A DNA stretch of 64,000 nucleotides from Tunturiibacter gelidiferens (GTDB lineage: Bacteria > Acidobacteriota > Terriglobia > Terriglobales > Acidobacteriaceae). The DNA lies in assembly GCF_013410115.1 (NCBI RefSeq), contig NZ_JACCCV010000001.1, forward strand, positions 1,550,001 through 1,614,000. The letters are read 5' to 3'. This document shows positions 18,151 through 25,876 of this stretch, piece by piece. A model generated the notes under the pieces. The model worked only from the letters and a program-made list of their open reading frames with translations. It did no database searches and was not told the DNA's origin. Each line of letters begins with the position of its first letter. Positions within the stretch are counted from its first letter, which is position 1. The translations under genes and the position numbers were made by a program.

Positions 18151-19038
18151 CTATTGCGTCGCTGAGACGACGGTGAATCTCGAGCCAAATTGTCTTCCTG
18201 AGGATTCGAAGGCGTGGCAAACGCGGTTACGGCCGGTGGCTTTGGCGGAGTAGAGCGCTTCGTCGGCGATCTCTATCAGGTCTTCGGAGGTCTCCTTCCA
18301 TCCGAAGGCGGTGGCGATGCCGATGCTGATGGTGGGGGAGCTGATGGGTTTTGTTTCGTACGCGATCATCGTGGACTGGACTGCTTTGCGAACGCGTTCG
18401 GCGACGCTCCAGGCCTCGCTGGAGGCGGATTGAGGGAGGATCACGAGAAACTCCTCTCCGCCGTATCGTCCGATGTATCTGGAGTCGGGGATGATGCGTG
18501 CGATGACGCGGCCAAGCTCTTTGAGGACGATGTCTCCGGCGCGGTGGCCGAAGGTGTCGTTGATGGTTTTGAAGTTGTCGATGTCGATGAGAAGGATGGA
18601 GAAGGGTGAGTTGCGGTCGCTGGAGAGCTGGCATTGCGCGTCGAGAAGAGCCATGATGTGACGGCGGTTGAAGAGCTCGGTGACGGGATCCACGATGGCT
18701 GCAAACTCGAGAGCAGCAATCTTCGAGACATCCTTGGCCGTGTTGAGCGCCAGGGTGCAGACGGTGACGACGAAGATGGATGCGGCGAGGAAGACAAGGC
18801 TGACGAGCCAGTCTTCGTGGTGGTTTGGGCCTTCTGTGCTGTTGATGCGCAGGAATACGGTGACGCCTGCGGCAGAGAGAAGGATGAGTATGCCCATGGA
18901 GCGCCAGGTGGAACGTGCGAATCCACGAGGGAGCATCCCGCAGATCCAACGGATGGGGAAGAGGGAGGCGAGAAGTAGCGCGACGGAGATGGCCAGTATG
19001 AATTTAATAATGAGATCTGGGATGGATGGAATGGTCAT
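18151..19038 (-). CDS. Membrane-bound diguanylate cyclase (GGDEF)
   Basis: 295 residues from the ATG at 19038; no clear ribosome site, so the start is uncertain. Three hydrophobic spans (about 8-115) precede a GGDEF domain. The active-site loop is YGGEEFLVIL, with IDIDNFKTINDTFGHRAGD as the metal and GTP site. The RxxD inhibitory site five residues before GGEEF is absent (PDSR instead), so product inhibition is not expected. It makes cyclic di-GMP at the inner membrane. The sensory input is unknown. Confidence 0.88.
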   Translation of the reverse strand: MTIPSIPDLIIKFILAISVALLLASLFPIRWICGMLPRGFARSTWRSMGILILLSAAGVTVFLRINSTEGPNHHEDWLVSLVFLAASIFVVTVCTLALNTAKDVSKIAALEFAAIVDPVTELFNRRHIMALLDAQCQLSSDRNSPFSILLIDIDNFKTINDTFGHRAGDIVLKELGRVIARIIPDSRYIGRYGGEEFLVILPQSASSEAWSVAERVRKAVQSTMIAYETKPISSPTISIGIATAFGWKETSEDLIEIADEALYSAKATGRNRVCHAFESSGRQFGSRFTVVSATQ

Positions 19039-19244
19039 GGACGGTGCGGCTGGTTGATGTTGATTTGATGCTGAAAGGGGCGTGGATGTTGGTCCGTCTG
19101 GAGTTACTTGAACGGACGATGGGCAAGTGACGCTATCGCAGCGGTTACAGGGACGGTCGATGGAATGTGAAGACAGGGCGGATTCTAATTGGAGCCGTGG
19201 GTGGTGCAATTTGTGAGAAGTACCATGCGGCGAAGGAGTCGAAG

Positions 19245-19302
19245 GGAGAGCGGTCGTCCTTCGGACGATGCCCACATCTCAGAATCGAGATATGGGGGCC
19301 CG
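19245..19302 (+). repeat. Dispersed repeat family A, copy 2
   Basis: GAGCGGTCGTCCTTCGGACG followed by ATGCCCACATCTC and GAGATATGGGGGCCCG. It lies between the GGDEF gene and the GlxA-type regulator, both on the minus strand. Confidence 0.8.
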
Positions 19303-19333
19303 ATTTTTGGGTATGTGAAGGCTGTTGATGGAG

Positions 19334-20299
19334 TCAGTGTTGGGTAGGGCGTTTGAAGCGGTGGATGTATTCGGCGGGGGTGACGCCGAGGATGCGGGAG
19401 AAGGTGCGGCGCATGGCGTCTGCGGTGCTGAAGCCGGTGGCGTCGGCTATTTCTTTTAGGCCCATGTTGGAGCTGTCGATCATTTGTTGCGCGGCTTCGA
19501 CGCGCATGCGATCGACGAACTGGCCGGGGTTCATGTTGGTTTCGCGAAGGCAGATGCGGGTGAAGTGGCGGGGGCTTATTCCCATGCGCTCGGCGAGGCG
19601 GTCGACGGTGAGGTTTTCGCGGAGGTGTTCGAGCATCCAGACCTGGAGCTCGCGGAGGGGCTGCGAGGTGACGGCTTGGTGGGAGAGCATGTGGCTGTAC
19701 TGGGCCTGGCCTCCGGGGCGGACGAGGAACATGACGAGCTTGCGGGCGATGGCGAGGGCTGTAGCGTGGCCGTGGTCTTCTTCGACGAGAGCGAGGGCGA
19801 GGTCGATGCCGGCGGTGATGCCGGCGGAGGTGTAGACGCAGCCATCGCGGAGATAGATGGGGTCGGGCTTGACGTGGACGGCGGGGAATTCGCGGGCGAG
19901 GCGGTCGCAGAAGTCCCAGTGGGTGACGGCCTGGCGGCCGTCGAGGAGGCCGGCGGCGGCGAGAGGGAAGGCTCCGGTGCAGATGGAGGCGACGCGGCGG
20001 GAGCGGGTGGTGGCGGCGGCGATCCACGCGATGTAGGCGGGGTCGTAGGTGCCGGATTCGGCGCCGGGGCCGCCGGTGACGAGGAGGGTGTCGATCTTGC
20101 CGGTGATTTCGGTGAGTGGAACGGCGTTGGTGAGGGCGAAGCCTCGGTTGGTTTGGAGGAGGTGAGTGGTGTCGGGTGTGGCGATGGTGATGTCGTAGTC
20201 GGGGGAGTGGGCGAAGACGGCGTTGGCGAAGACCTCGAGGGGGCCGGCGATGTCGAGGATCTGCACGGGTGGAGGGCCGGTGATGACGATCTTTCGCAT
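19334..20299 (-). CDS. GlxA-type transcriptional regulator: DJ-1/PfpI domain plus AraC HTH
   Basis: 321 residues from MRKIVITGPPPVQILDIAGP. The DJ-1/PfpI-like domain (about 1-185) contains LLVTGGPGAE and the nucleophile-elbow region ASICTGAFPLAAAGLL. A C-terminal AraC/XylS helix-turn-helix pair follows (about 220-318, RMGISPRHFTRICLRET and ATGFSTADAMRRTFSRI). Family members sense small metabolites with the DJ-1 domain. It is divergent from the HD-domain gene at 20659 across 359 bases, so that gene is the natural candidate target. Confidence 0.9.
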   Translation of the reverse strand: MRKIVITGPPPVQILDIAGPLEVFANAVFAHSPDYDITIATPDTTHLLQTNRGFALTNAVPLTEITGKIDTLLVTGGPGAESGTYDPAYIAWIAAATTRSRRVASICTGAFPLAAAGLLDGRQAVTHWDFCDRLAREFPAVHVKPDPIYLRDGCVYTSAGITAGIDLALALVEEDHGHATALAIARKLVMFLVRPGGQAQYSHMLSHQAVTSQPLRELQVWMLEHLRENLTVDRLAERMGISPRHFTRICLRETNMNPGQFVDRMRVEAAQQMIDSSNMGLKEIADATGFSTADAMRRTFSRILGVTPAEYIHRFKRPTQH

Positions 20300-20658
20300 G
20301 AGTTTCAGGGTACGACAAGTGCAAAGGCGAAATACGGGGGTCTTGACGGATACCGCAACATGAATCGGTTCGCTGCAACTGGGAGCTGTGGCTGCAATCC
20401 ACTGCGCAACGGACGGTGAGGTTGTCCGCCGCTTCGGTCGAGATGACGAGTTTTTATCTGGCCGAAAGAGAGCGAGCCAGACAAAGAGAAAGTTGAGTTC
20501 GATGGTGTACGGGGGCAAGCTTCGCTGCGGAATGGCAAGAAAAGACGGAGACGGCCAGCGCGGAGGGATGTCCGAATTTGCTGTATCTGTGTCGTGGCGG
20601 TGCGGGCGGGGGAGGCGCAGGATTGGGGTGTTAGTGAGTTGTGCCAAAGGAGAGTGCC
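20300..20658. other. Divergent intergenic region of 359 bases
   Basis: It lies between the GlxA-type regulator and the HD-domain gene. It contains repeat family B copy 2 (20398-20455). Operator sites for the regulator are expected here, but I could not single one out. No gene is supported. Confidence 0.5.
20398..20455 (+). repeat. Dispersed repeat family B, copy 2
   Basis: TCCACTGCGC, ACGGTGAG and GCTTCGGTCGAGATGACGAG followed by five T. It aligns without gaps to the copy at 17378 apart from the length of the T run. The end hairpin is weaker than in copy 1. Confidence 0.7.
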
Positions 20659-21309
20659 ATGAGCCTTACGATTTCCGCTACTGCGATTCCTGATACCAAG
20701 CTTGCCAAAGAGGCGACAGAGATTTTGCGTGAGCAGGGTACGGATCTGTTGTTCAACCATTCGAACCGGGTTTATTTGTTTGCTGCTGAGCTGGGGCGGC
20801 AGAAGAAGCTGCGGTTCGATCCTGAGCTGTTGTATGTGAGTGCGGCGTTTCACGATCTTGGGCTGGTGAAGAAGTACATCAGCGAGACGGAGCGGTTTGA
20901 GGTGGATGGTGCGAATGCGGTGCGGCAGTTTTTGACTGCACATAACGTTCCCGAGGAGGAGGTGCAGACGGCTTGGACAGCGATTGCGCTGCATACGACT
21001 CCGGGGGTGACGCAGTATATGAAGCCGGAGGTGGCACTGTTGTTTTCGGGCGTCGGGCTGGATGTGCTGGGGGAGGGATTTGAGAGTTTTCCGTCGGACG
21101 TTCGCGAGGCGATTGTGGTGGAGTATCCGCGGGTGAACTTCAAGGACGGGATTGTGAAGGCGTTCTTTGGCGGGTTTGAGCATAAGCCGGGGACGACGTG
21201 GGGGACGGTGAAGGCGGATGTTTGCGAGCGGTTTATTCCGGGGTACAAGAGCCCGAACTTCTGCGATTTGATTGCGAATTCTCCGTTTCCGGACTCGCCT
21301 GTGCGCTGA
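20659..21309 (+). CDS. HD-domain hydrolase, cyanamide hydratase-like
   Basis: 216 residues from the ATG with AAAGGAGAGTGCC upstream. HSNRVYLFAAEL (about 34-45) and VSAAFHDLGLVKKY (about 63-76) supply the first His, the His-Asp pair and a further conserved region of an HD metal site. The length and the TAIALHTTPGV motif (about 112-122) fit the cyanamide/isonitrile hydratase-like HD group rather than a nucleotidase. Substrate is not known. Placement opposite a DJ-1/AraC regulator suggests induction by its substrate. Confidence 0.8.
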   Translation: MSLTISATAIPDTKLAKEATEILREQGTDLLFNHSNRVYLFAAELGRQKKLRFDPELLYVSAAFHDLGLVKKYISETERFEVDGANAVRQFLTAHNVPEEEVQTAWTAIALHTTPGVTQYMKPEVALLFSGVGLDVLGEGFESFPSDVREAIVVEYPRVNFKDGIVKAFFGGFEHKPGTTWGTVKADVCERFIPGYKSPNFCDLIANSPFPDSPVR

Positions 21310-21402
21310 GGATTGCTGTAGGACGATGTTGCTCCCGGTGGGGGAGTGATGTTTGAGGTTGGCTGAACGTCAAAGACTCGTGCTCGCGTATCCTGATGGG
21401 AT

Positions 21403-21669
21403 ATGCGGGTGCGAGTTCTTTATTTTGGGGTGCTGAAGGATGTCTTTGGCAATAGCGGTGAAGAGATGGAGTTGGCGGATGGAGCCTCGGTGACGGATTT
21501 GATTTCGGCTTGCCGAGGGCTTGCTGCGGACGCTGGGGTTTGGGATGCGATTGCGGTGGCGGTGAATCAGGAGTATGCGCGGGGCGTGGATGTGTTGAAG
21601 GATGGCGATGAGGTGGCTTTGTTGCCGCCGGTGAGCGGCGGGAGTTTTGGAGTTGGATGGCAGGGATAG
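21403..21669 (+). CDS. moaD: Molybdopterin synthase small subunit MoaD, C-terminally extended
   Basis: 88 residues. MRVRVLYFGVLKDVFGNSGE and the C-terminal DEVALLPPVSGG are typical of MoaD, whose terminal Gly-Gly is adenylated and thiocarboxylated to donate sulfur to the molybdenum cofactor precursor. Here the frame continues eight residues beyond Gly-Gly (SFGVGWQG) before the stop, so the protein as encoded could not be activated without trimming. moaE follows after a repeat-filled 264-base gap. Confidence 0.85.
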   Translation: MRVRVLYFGVLKDVFGNSGEEMELADGASVTDLISACRGLAADAGVWDAIAVAVNQEYARGVDVLKDGDEVALLPPVSGGSFGVGWQG

Positions 21670-21682
21670 GAAGGCTTCCAAA

Positions 21683-21735
21683 GGGGCTAAAGCCCCAGTT
21701 GGTTGGTCGGTAGAGGGCCAAGGCTGAAGCCTTGG
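21683..21735. repeat. Pair of short perfect palindromes
   Basis: GGGGCTAAAGCCCC (21683-21696) and CCAAGGCTGAAGCCTTGG (21718-21735) stand 21 bases apart just after moaD. Both can form tight hairpins. There is no T run, so they are a repeat element rather than an ordinary terminator. Confidence 0.75.
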
Positions 21736-21744
21736 CGTACCTAG

Positions 21745-21912
21745 AGGCAACGGCAAGGGCGATACAGCAGATCCCCTTCGGGGATGACAACCAAGGAGGC
21801 AACGGCAACTGGAGATGCAACGTCAACTTCAGCGGCAACTGCAACTGCCGAGGCAACTGCAAAGGTAAAGGCAACTGCAACTGCAAAGGTAAGGGCAACT
21901 GCGAAGGTGAGG
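21745..21912 (+). repeat. Hexanucleotide ACNGCA tandem array 2 with embedded family C element
   Basis: Degenerate six-base units (ACGGCA, ACTGCA, AAGGTA) fill the space before moaE. They are interrupted at 21766-21793 by AGCAGATCCCC, TTC, GGGGATGACAA (family C; related sequences at 54644 and 58707). In one frame the array reads alternating Ala-Thr and is continuous with moaE. Confidence 0.8.
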
Positions 21913-21933
21913 GTATGCGGGGACGAGGATAGG

Positions 21934-22587
21934 ATGATGCGGGTTGAGATGACGGATGAGGTGATTGCGGGGGAGGAGATAGTCGCGGAGATTAAGGCTG
22001 GTGCGGACGGCGCGGTGTGCGTGTTCGATGGAATCGTGCGGGATAATACGCGGGGAAGGAAGACGCTGTATTTGGACTATGAGGCCTATCGGGAGATGGC
22101 GCTGGAGAAGATGCGCGGGCTGGCGGGTGAGGCGGTGGAGCGATTTGGCGTGAGGGATGTGGCGCTGGTGCATCGGCTGGGGCGGCTGTACGTTGGGGAG
22201 ACGAGTGTGCTGATTGTGGTGGCTTCGGCGCATCGGGGTGCGGCGTTCGAGGCTTGCCGCTGGTTGATCGATACGTTGAAGAAGACGGTGCCGATCTGGA
22301 AGAAGGAGCAGTTTGTGGATGGCGCGATCTGGGCGGATGGGGAGCCGTTTCCTGAGGCGGTAGGGTTGGGTGTTATGGATGCGGAGGAGAGCGGTCGCCC
22401 TTCGGACGATGCCCACATCTCAGAATCGAGATATGGGGCACCCGGTGAGACGGGGGATGCTTCTGAGGCTTTGGATTCGGGAGATGGGGAGCAGAGCGGT
22501 CATGCTGCGCATGATGCACCTACATCAGAAGCGACGTATGGGGCACCGGGTTCTTTGGCGAAGGTCGAAGGTGGAGGCGGTCGGTGA
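21934..22587 (+). CDS. moaE: Molybdopterin synthase large subunit MoaE with repeat-derived C-terminal tail
   Basis: 217 residues. The core (about 1-148) is MoaE: VCVFDGIVRDNTRGR, LDYEAYREMALEKM, HRLGRLYVGETSV and the catalytic-lysine region KKTVPIWKKEQFVDG. It joins the precursor with MoaD thiocarboxylate to make molybdopterin. From about residue 150 the reading frame passes through two copies of repeat family A, giving a tail containing SDDAHISESRYGAPG and a degenerate second copy (HDAPTSEATYGAPG). The frame stays open to a GTGA overlap with the next gene, so the tail appears to be genuinely translated. A longer start at 21784 would add an Ala-Thr-rich leader and is not favoured. Confidence 0.85.
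   Translation: MMRVEMTDEVIAGEEIVAEIKAGADGAVCVFDGIVRDNTRGRKTLYLDYEAYREMALEKMRGLAGEAVERFGVRDVALVHRLGRLYVGETSVLIVVASAHRGAAFEACRWLIDTLKKTVPIWKKEQFVDGAIWADGEPFPEAVGLGVMDAEESGRPSDDAHISESRYGAPGETGDASEALDSGDGEQSGHAAHDAPTSEATYGAPGSLAKVEGGGGR
22384..22445 (+). repeat. Dispersed repeat family A, copy 3 (inside moaE)
   Basis: GAGCGGTCGCCCTTCGGACG, ATGCCCACATCTC, GAGATATGGGGCACCCGG: the best-conserved copy, read in frame as part of the MoaE tail. Confidence 0.85.
22491..22550 (+). repeat. Dispersed repeat family A, degenerate copy 4 (inside moaE)
   Basis: GAGCGGTCATGCTGCGCATG, ATGCACCTACATC, GACGTATGGGGCACCGGG. It is more diverged than copy 3 but in the same orientation and the same reading frame. Confidence 0.7.
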
Positions 22588-23669
22588 GATTGGTGGTCGG
22601 GGCTCTGGTTGGGTTGCTGATGGTGCAGGGTGATCTGCTGTCGCAGGCTCCGGTGGTGCGGCAACCGCCGCCGACGGTAGGGGCGCAGGCGCCGAAGGAT
22701 CCGGATGATGTGCAGAGTCCTCCGGTGGCTGATGCGCAGACGAACGGCGCGCAGGCTGGTGGGAAGACGAATGGCACTGCGACAAATGGTTCCACGAATG
22801 GCTCTCCCGCGGGTGGGTTTCCTACGATTAAGGTGGAGACGCGGCTGGTGAATGTGGCGTTGAATGTGGTGGACGCGAAGGGTTCGCCGGTGGGTGGGTT
22901 GGGAAGGGACGATTTCGAGATTCTGGAAGATGGGAAGCCGCAGAAGATTGCGGTGTTTGAGAAGGAGGCTACGACGCCGCTGTCGATCGTGCTTGCCATT
23001 GATGCGAGTGAGAGCGTGATGACCAGCGAGCGGCTGGAGAAGGAGGCGGCGAAGCACTTTGTGCGGGCGCTGCTGCGGGAGCAGGATGAGCTGGACCTGA
23101 TGGAGTTCTCGGATGTGGTGCGGGAGATTGTGCCGTTTACGAATCAGCCGAAGCGGATTGAGAGTGGGTTGAACGCGATTCAGCATGGAGACGCTACTGC
23201 GTTGTATGACGCGATCTATCTGGCGTCGGACCGGTTGGCGGGGACCTCGGCTGCGAACGGGCGGAGGCGGGTGATTGTGCTGATCACCGATGGCGGAGAT
23301 ACGGTGAAGGGCGCGCGGTATACGCAGGCGCTGGAGCAGGCGCAAAGGGCTGGGGCAATGGTGTACTCGATCATTATTGTGCCGATCTATGCGGATGCGG
23401 GCAGGAACACGGGTGGAGAACATGCGCTGATTCAGATGGCAGAGGATACGGGCGGGAAGTACTACTACGTGGTGGATCCCAAGGACCTGGAGCCGGCGTT
23501 TGCGCATGTGTCTGATGATCTGAGGACGCAGTATTTGCTGGGTTACTATGCGCCAAAGCGGGGGACGGACAGCTCATTTCGGCAGATCAAGGTGCGGATG
23601 ACGGATGCGGAGATGAAGGGGAAGTATGACCTTCGCTACAGATCTGGGTACTACGCGGACGCGCGGTGA
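22584..23669 (+). CDS. Secreted VWFA-domain protein of acidobacterial type
   Basis: 361 residues, GTG start overlapping the moaE stop (GTGA). A short signal peptide and a Pro/Gly/Thr/Asn-rich linker (about 20-75) precede the family start IKVETRLVNVALNVVDAKG and DDFEILEDGKPQKI. The VWFA fold follows, with a MIDAS-like motif DASESVM (about 139) and VIVLITDGGDT. This pattern is the VWFA-related domain best known from acidobacteria. It is exported and probably mediates protein contacts at the envelope; the partner is unknown. Coupling to moaE is positional and need not be functional. Confidence 0.85.
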   Translation: MRLVVGALVGLLMVQGDLLSQAPVVRQPPPTVGAQAPKDPDDVQSPPVADAQTNGAQAGGKTNGTATNGSTNGSPAGGFPTIKVETRLVNVALNVVDAKGSPVGGLGRDDFEILEDGKPQKIAVFEKEATTPLSIVLAIDASESVMTSERLEKEAAKHFVRALLREQDELDLMEFSDVVREIVPFTNQPKRIESGLNAIQHGDATALYDAIYLASDRLAGTSAANGRRRVIVLITDGGDTVKGARYTQALEQAQRAGAMVYSIIIVPIYADAGRNTGGEHALIQMAEDTGGKYYYVVDPKDLEPAFAHVSDDLRTQYLLGYYAPKRGTDSSFRQIKVRMTDAEMKGKYDLRYRSGYYADAR

Positions 23670-23672
23670 GGT

Positions 23673-23948
23673 TTATGCGTCGGCGTAGTTGGGGTCAATC
23701 GTGGACCGGATGAGGGTGATGACGTTGGCAGGGAAGCCGCCCTCGAAGGCGTTGCGGCGGATGATCTCTTCGTCGGGCGCGATGTAGATGCAGAAGATCT
23801 TGTCGGCGGTGACGAAGGAGGTGATCCACTTCACTTCGGGATCGATGCCTCGGAGGGTAGAGCAGGAGCTTTTGGAGATGGCGAGGAGTTGCTCGGGCGT
23901 GAAGTTACCAGCTCCGGGGATGTCGCGTTCGATCAGAAATTTTGGCAT
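23673..23948 (-). CDS. DUF4242 domain protein
   Basis: 91 residues. MPKFLIERDIPGAGNFTPEQ is the usual start, with KWITSFVTADKIFCIYIAPD and the conserved C-terminal region. DUF4242 proteins are small ferredoxin-fold proteins, some annotated as nickel-binding; function is unproven. It converges on the VWFA gene with a 3-base gap and is divergent from the inositol-phosphatase-like gene. Confidence 0.82.
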   Translation of the reverse strand: MPKFLIERDIPGAGNFTPEQLLAISKSSCSTLRGIDPEVKWITSFVTADKIFCIYIAPDEEIIRRNAFEGGFPANVITLIRSTIDPNYADA

Positions 23949-24054
23949 GACTGACCTCGAGAGAGATGGAGTTTCGAGCAGGCTCGGCGGGCACAGGATA
24001 CTCTGGAGGACAACGATAGCACTGGAGACGGCTGCGGTCGATGGGAGGGTTACC

Positions 24055-24936
24055 GTGAAGAAGTTTGAGTTTGCGCATCTTGCTGAAGGGATCGCGCGGC
24101 AGGCGGGGGCGTTGCTGCGTGGGTTTTATGTGAAGGGGGTGGCAACCGAGTACAAGGGCGATGTGGACCTGGTGACGGAGGCCGATCGGGCGAGCGAGCA
24201 GTTGATTACGGAGAAGTTGAAGGCGGCGTTTCCTTCGCATGGGGTGTATGGCGAGGAGGGGACGCGGAGTGGGTTGGAGAGCGAGTTCCGGTGGTACGTC
24301 GATCCGCTGGATGGGACGACGAACTTTGCGCATGGGTTTCCGGCGTTTTGCGTGGTGCTGGGGCTGGAACGGCGCGTCGCGGGGCTGGCTGCGGATGCAG
24401 ATGGAGAGATGGTTGCTGGGGTGATCTACGATCCGTTGCGGGATGAGATGTTTTCTGCGGAGAGAGGTAAAGGCGCGTGGCTGAATGGGAGGAAGATCTC
24501 GGTTTCGAAGATAGCTTCGCTGCAGGAGTCGCTGACGGCTACGGGGTTTCCGAGCAAGAAGCGGCATGAGAGCCCGAATATTAACTTCTATAACGAGATT
24601 ACGCTGCGGTCGCATGGAGTGAGGCGAGCGGGGAGCGCGGCGCTGGATATGGCTTATGTGGCTTGCGGGCGGCTGGATGGGTTTTGGGAGTTCAATTTGA
24701 ATCCGTGGGATACTTCGGCTGGTTTCTTGTTGGTGGAGGAGGCGGGTGGGACGGTGACTCACTTCGATGGGGGGAAGTTCACGCTGGATAGTCGCGAGGT
24801 GCTGGCGACGAATGGGCTGGCCCACGGAATCCACGGGGAGATGGTGCATCTGTTTACGGAGATGTTTGCGGGGCGGGAGCTGACGGCGATTCCTTCAGCG
24901 GCGGAGTTTGCGGCGAAGCGGTTGGCGGCGAAGTAG
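24055..24936 (+). CDS. Inositol monophosphatase family protein
   Basis: 293 residues from the GTG at 24055 with GGGAGGG 5 bases upstream; the longer frame upstream is antisense to DUF4242. Motifs in order: YGEEGTRSG (about 62-70), the metal site VDPLDGTTNFAHG (about 82-94) and LNPWDTSAGF (about 219-228). It hydrolyses a sugar or inositol phosphate with magnesium (SuhB/CysQ-like group). The exact substrate is not resolved. The Nudix gene starts one base after its stop, so the two are co-translated. Confidence 0.88.
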   Translation: MKKFEFAHLAEGIARQAGALLRGFYVKGVATEYKGDVDLVTEADRASEQLITEKLKAAFPSHGVYGEEGTRSGLESEFRWYVDPLDGTTNFAHGFPAFCVVLGLERRVAGLAADADGEMVAGVIYDPLRDEMFSAERGKGAWLNGRKISVSKIASLQESLTATGFPSKKRHESPNINFYNEITLRSHGVRRAGSAALDMAYVACGRLDGFWEFNLNPWDTSAGFLLVEEAGGTVTHFDGGKFTLDSREVLATNGLAHGIHGEMVHLFTEMFAGRELTAIPSAAEFAAKRLAAK

Positions 24937-24937
24937 G

Positions 24938-25396
24938 GTGCGGAAGAGGCGAACGGCGCGGGTGATGCTGTTTGATGAGTCCGGAGAGGTTTTGCTGATT
25001 CGATTTGTGGTGCCGCGAGAGGATGGCGAGTTCGTCTTCTGGGCTTTGCCGGGTGGAGAGATAGAGGCGGGCGAGACGGAGACTGAGGCGGCGGTGCGCG
25101 AGGTGCGGGAAGAGCTTGGTTTGGATTTGGTGATGACTGGACCGGTCTATTGCGACAGGAATCAGTTTCTGCATCAGGGGGAGATGCAGGACAACACGGA
25201 TTTTCTCTTCAGGGCGAAGTGTCGGCGCGAGGAGCCTCAACTGATGGGAGTTACGGCTGATGAGAGGGAGATCATGCGAGAGAGTCGCTGGTGGAGTGAA
25301 GATGAGATTGCGAATTCGAAGGAGAGAATCTTTCCTAAGAATCTGGCGGAGCGGATGCGGGAACAGAGCGGTCGAAGTGGGCTGGATCGAGCCTGA
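24938..25396 (+). CDS. Nudix hydrolase
   Basis: 152 residues from a GTG one base after the preceding stop; a TTG further upstream at 24908 lies inside the previous gene. The Nudix box is complete: GGEIEAGETETEAAVREVRE followed by ELGL (about 38-61). It hydrolyses a nucleoside diphosphate linked to another group; substrate unknown. The tight coupling to a phosphatase-like enzyme suggests shared nucleotide or sugar-nucleotide clean-up. Confidence 0.87.
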   Translation: MRKRRTARVMLFDESGEVLLIRFVVPREDGEFVFWALPGGEIEAGETETEAAVREVREELGLDLVMTGPVYCDRNQFLHQGEMQDNTDFLFRAKCRREEPQLMGVTADEREIMRESRWWSEDEIANSKERIFPKNLAERMREQSGRSGLDRA

Positions 25397-25480
25397 AGCG
25401 GGCGCAGTTGCATTGGGCAGCGAGTTGCGAAGGAGTGCGGTTGTGCTGCTAGAATCTAGCTACGAGCTGATTTTTGCGCG

Positions 25481-25518
25481 GCGAATTTAGACGGTGAATT
25501 TAGACGTGAGTTTACACG
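25481..25518 (+). promoter_or_regulatory. Three tandem 13-base direct repeats before the ferredoxin gene
   Basis: GCGAATTTAGACG (25481-25493), GTGAATTTAGACG (25494-25506) and the diverged TGAGTTTACACG (25507-25518). The last two also contain the inverted pair ACGTG and CACGT. The ferredoxin ATG lies 22 bases downstream, so the repeats occupy the promoter or leader. Confidence 0.5.
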
Positions 25519-25539
25519 TAAATAAGGGAGATTTTTGAG

Positions 25540-25800
25540 ATGGCTTATGTGATTGCGGAACCGTGCATCGGGACGAAGGATTCGGCTTGCGTGGATGCCT
25601 GCCCGGTGGACTGTATCCATCCGAAGAAGGATGAGTCCGGGTTCGGCGAGTCTGAGCAGTTGTTTATCGATCCGGTGGAGTGCATCGATTGCGGCGCGTG
25701 CGTGCCGGTGTGCCCGGTGTCGGCGATCTATGCCGGCGATGACCTTCCAGAGAAGTGGGCGGAGTATCAGACGAAGAATGCGGCTCACTTCGGGCGGTAA
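25540..25800 (+). CDS. Two-cluster bacterial ferredoxin
   Basis: 86 residues with AGGGAG 9 bases upstream. The N-terminal cluster has CIGTKDSACVDACPVDCIHP, and the second cluster region is CIDCGACVPVCPVSAIY. The spacing CxxxxxxxC with CPVDC fits the seven-iron (3Fe-4S plus 4Fe-4S) ferredoxins. It is a soluble electron carrier; the redox partner is not in the window. A clear terminator follows, and three direct repeats precede it. Confidence 0.92.
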   Translation: MAYVIAEPCIGTKDSACVDACPVDCIHPKKDESGFGESEQLFIDPVECIDCGACVPVCPVSAIYAGDDLPEKWAEYQTKNAAHFGR

Positions 25801-25817
25801 TTGGTTTTAGGGATTTC

Positions 25818-25856
25818 AAAAGAGACGCGTGGCCAATGGGCTGCGCGTCTCTTTTT
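25818..25856 (+). terminator. Rho-independent terminator after the ferredoxin gene
   Basis: AAAGAGACGCG and CGCGTCTCTTT pair around a 14-base loop, with T's continuing. The A-rich 5' flank makes it usable from both sides, serving the convergent minus-strand gene as well. Confidence 0.9.
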
Positions 25857-25876
25857 GCGTGCCGGCTCGGTTCAGT

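Noticed and set aside
19484..20419. Long plus-strand frame of 311 residues
   Set aside because: It is antisense to the GlxA-type regulator; composition (Gly/Val/Asp/Glu-rich) is a shadow of its codons.
21784..21933. 50-residue Ala-Thr leader on MoaE
   Set aside because: It is the translation of the hexamer array; a better start with the normal MoaE N-terminus lies at 21934.
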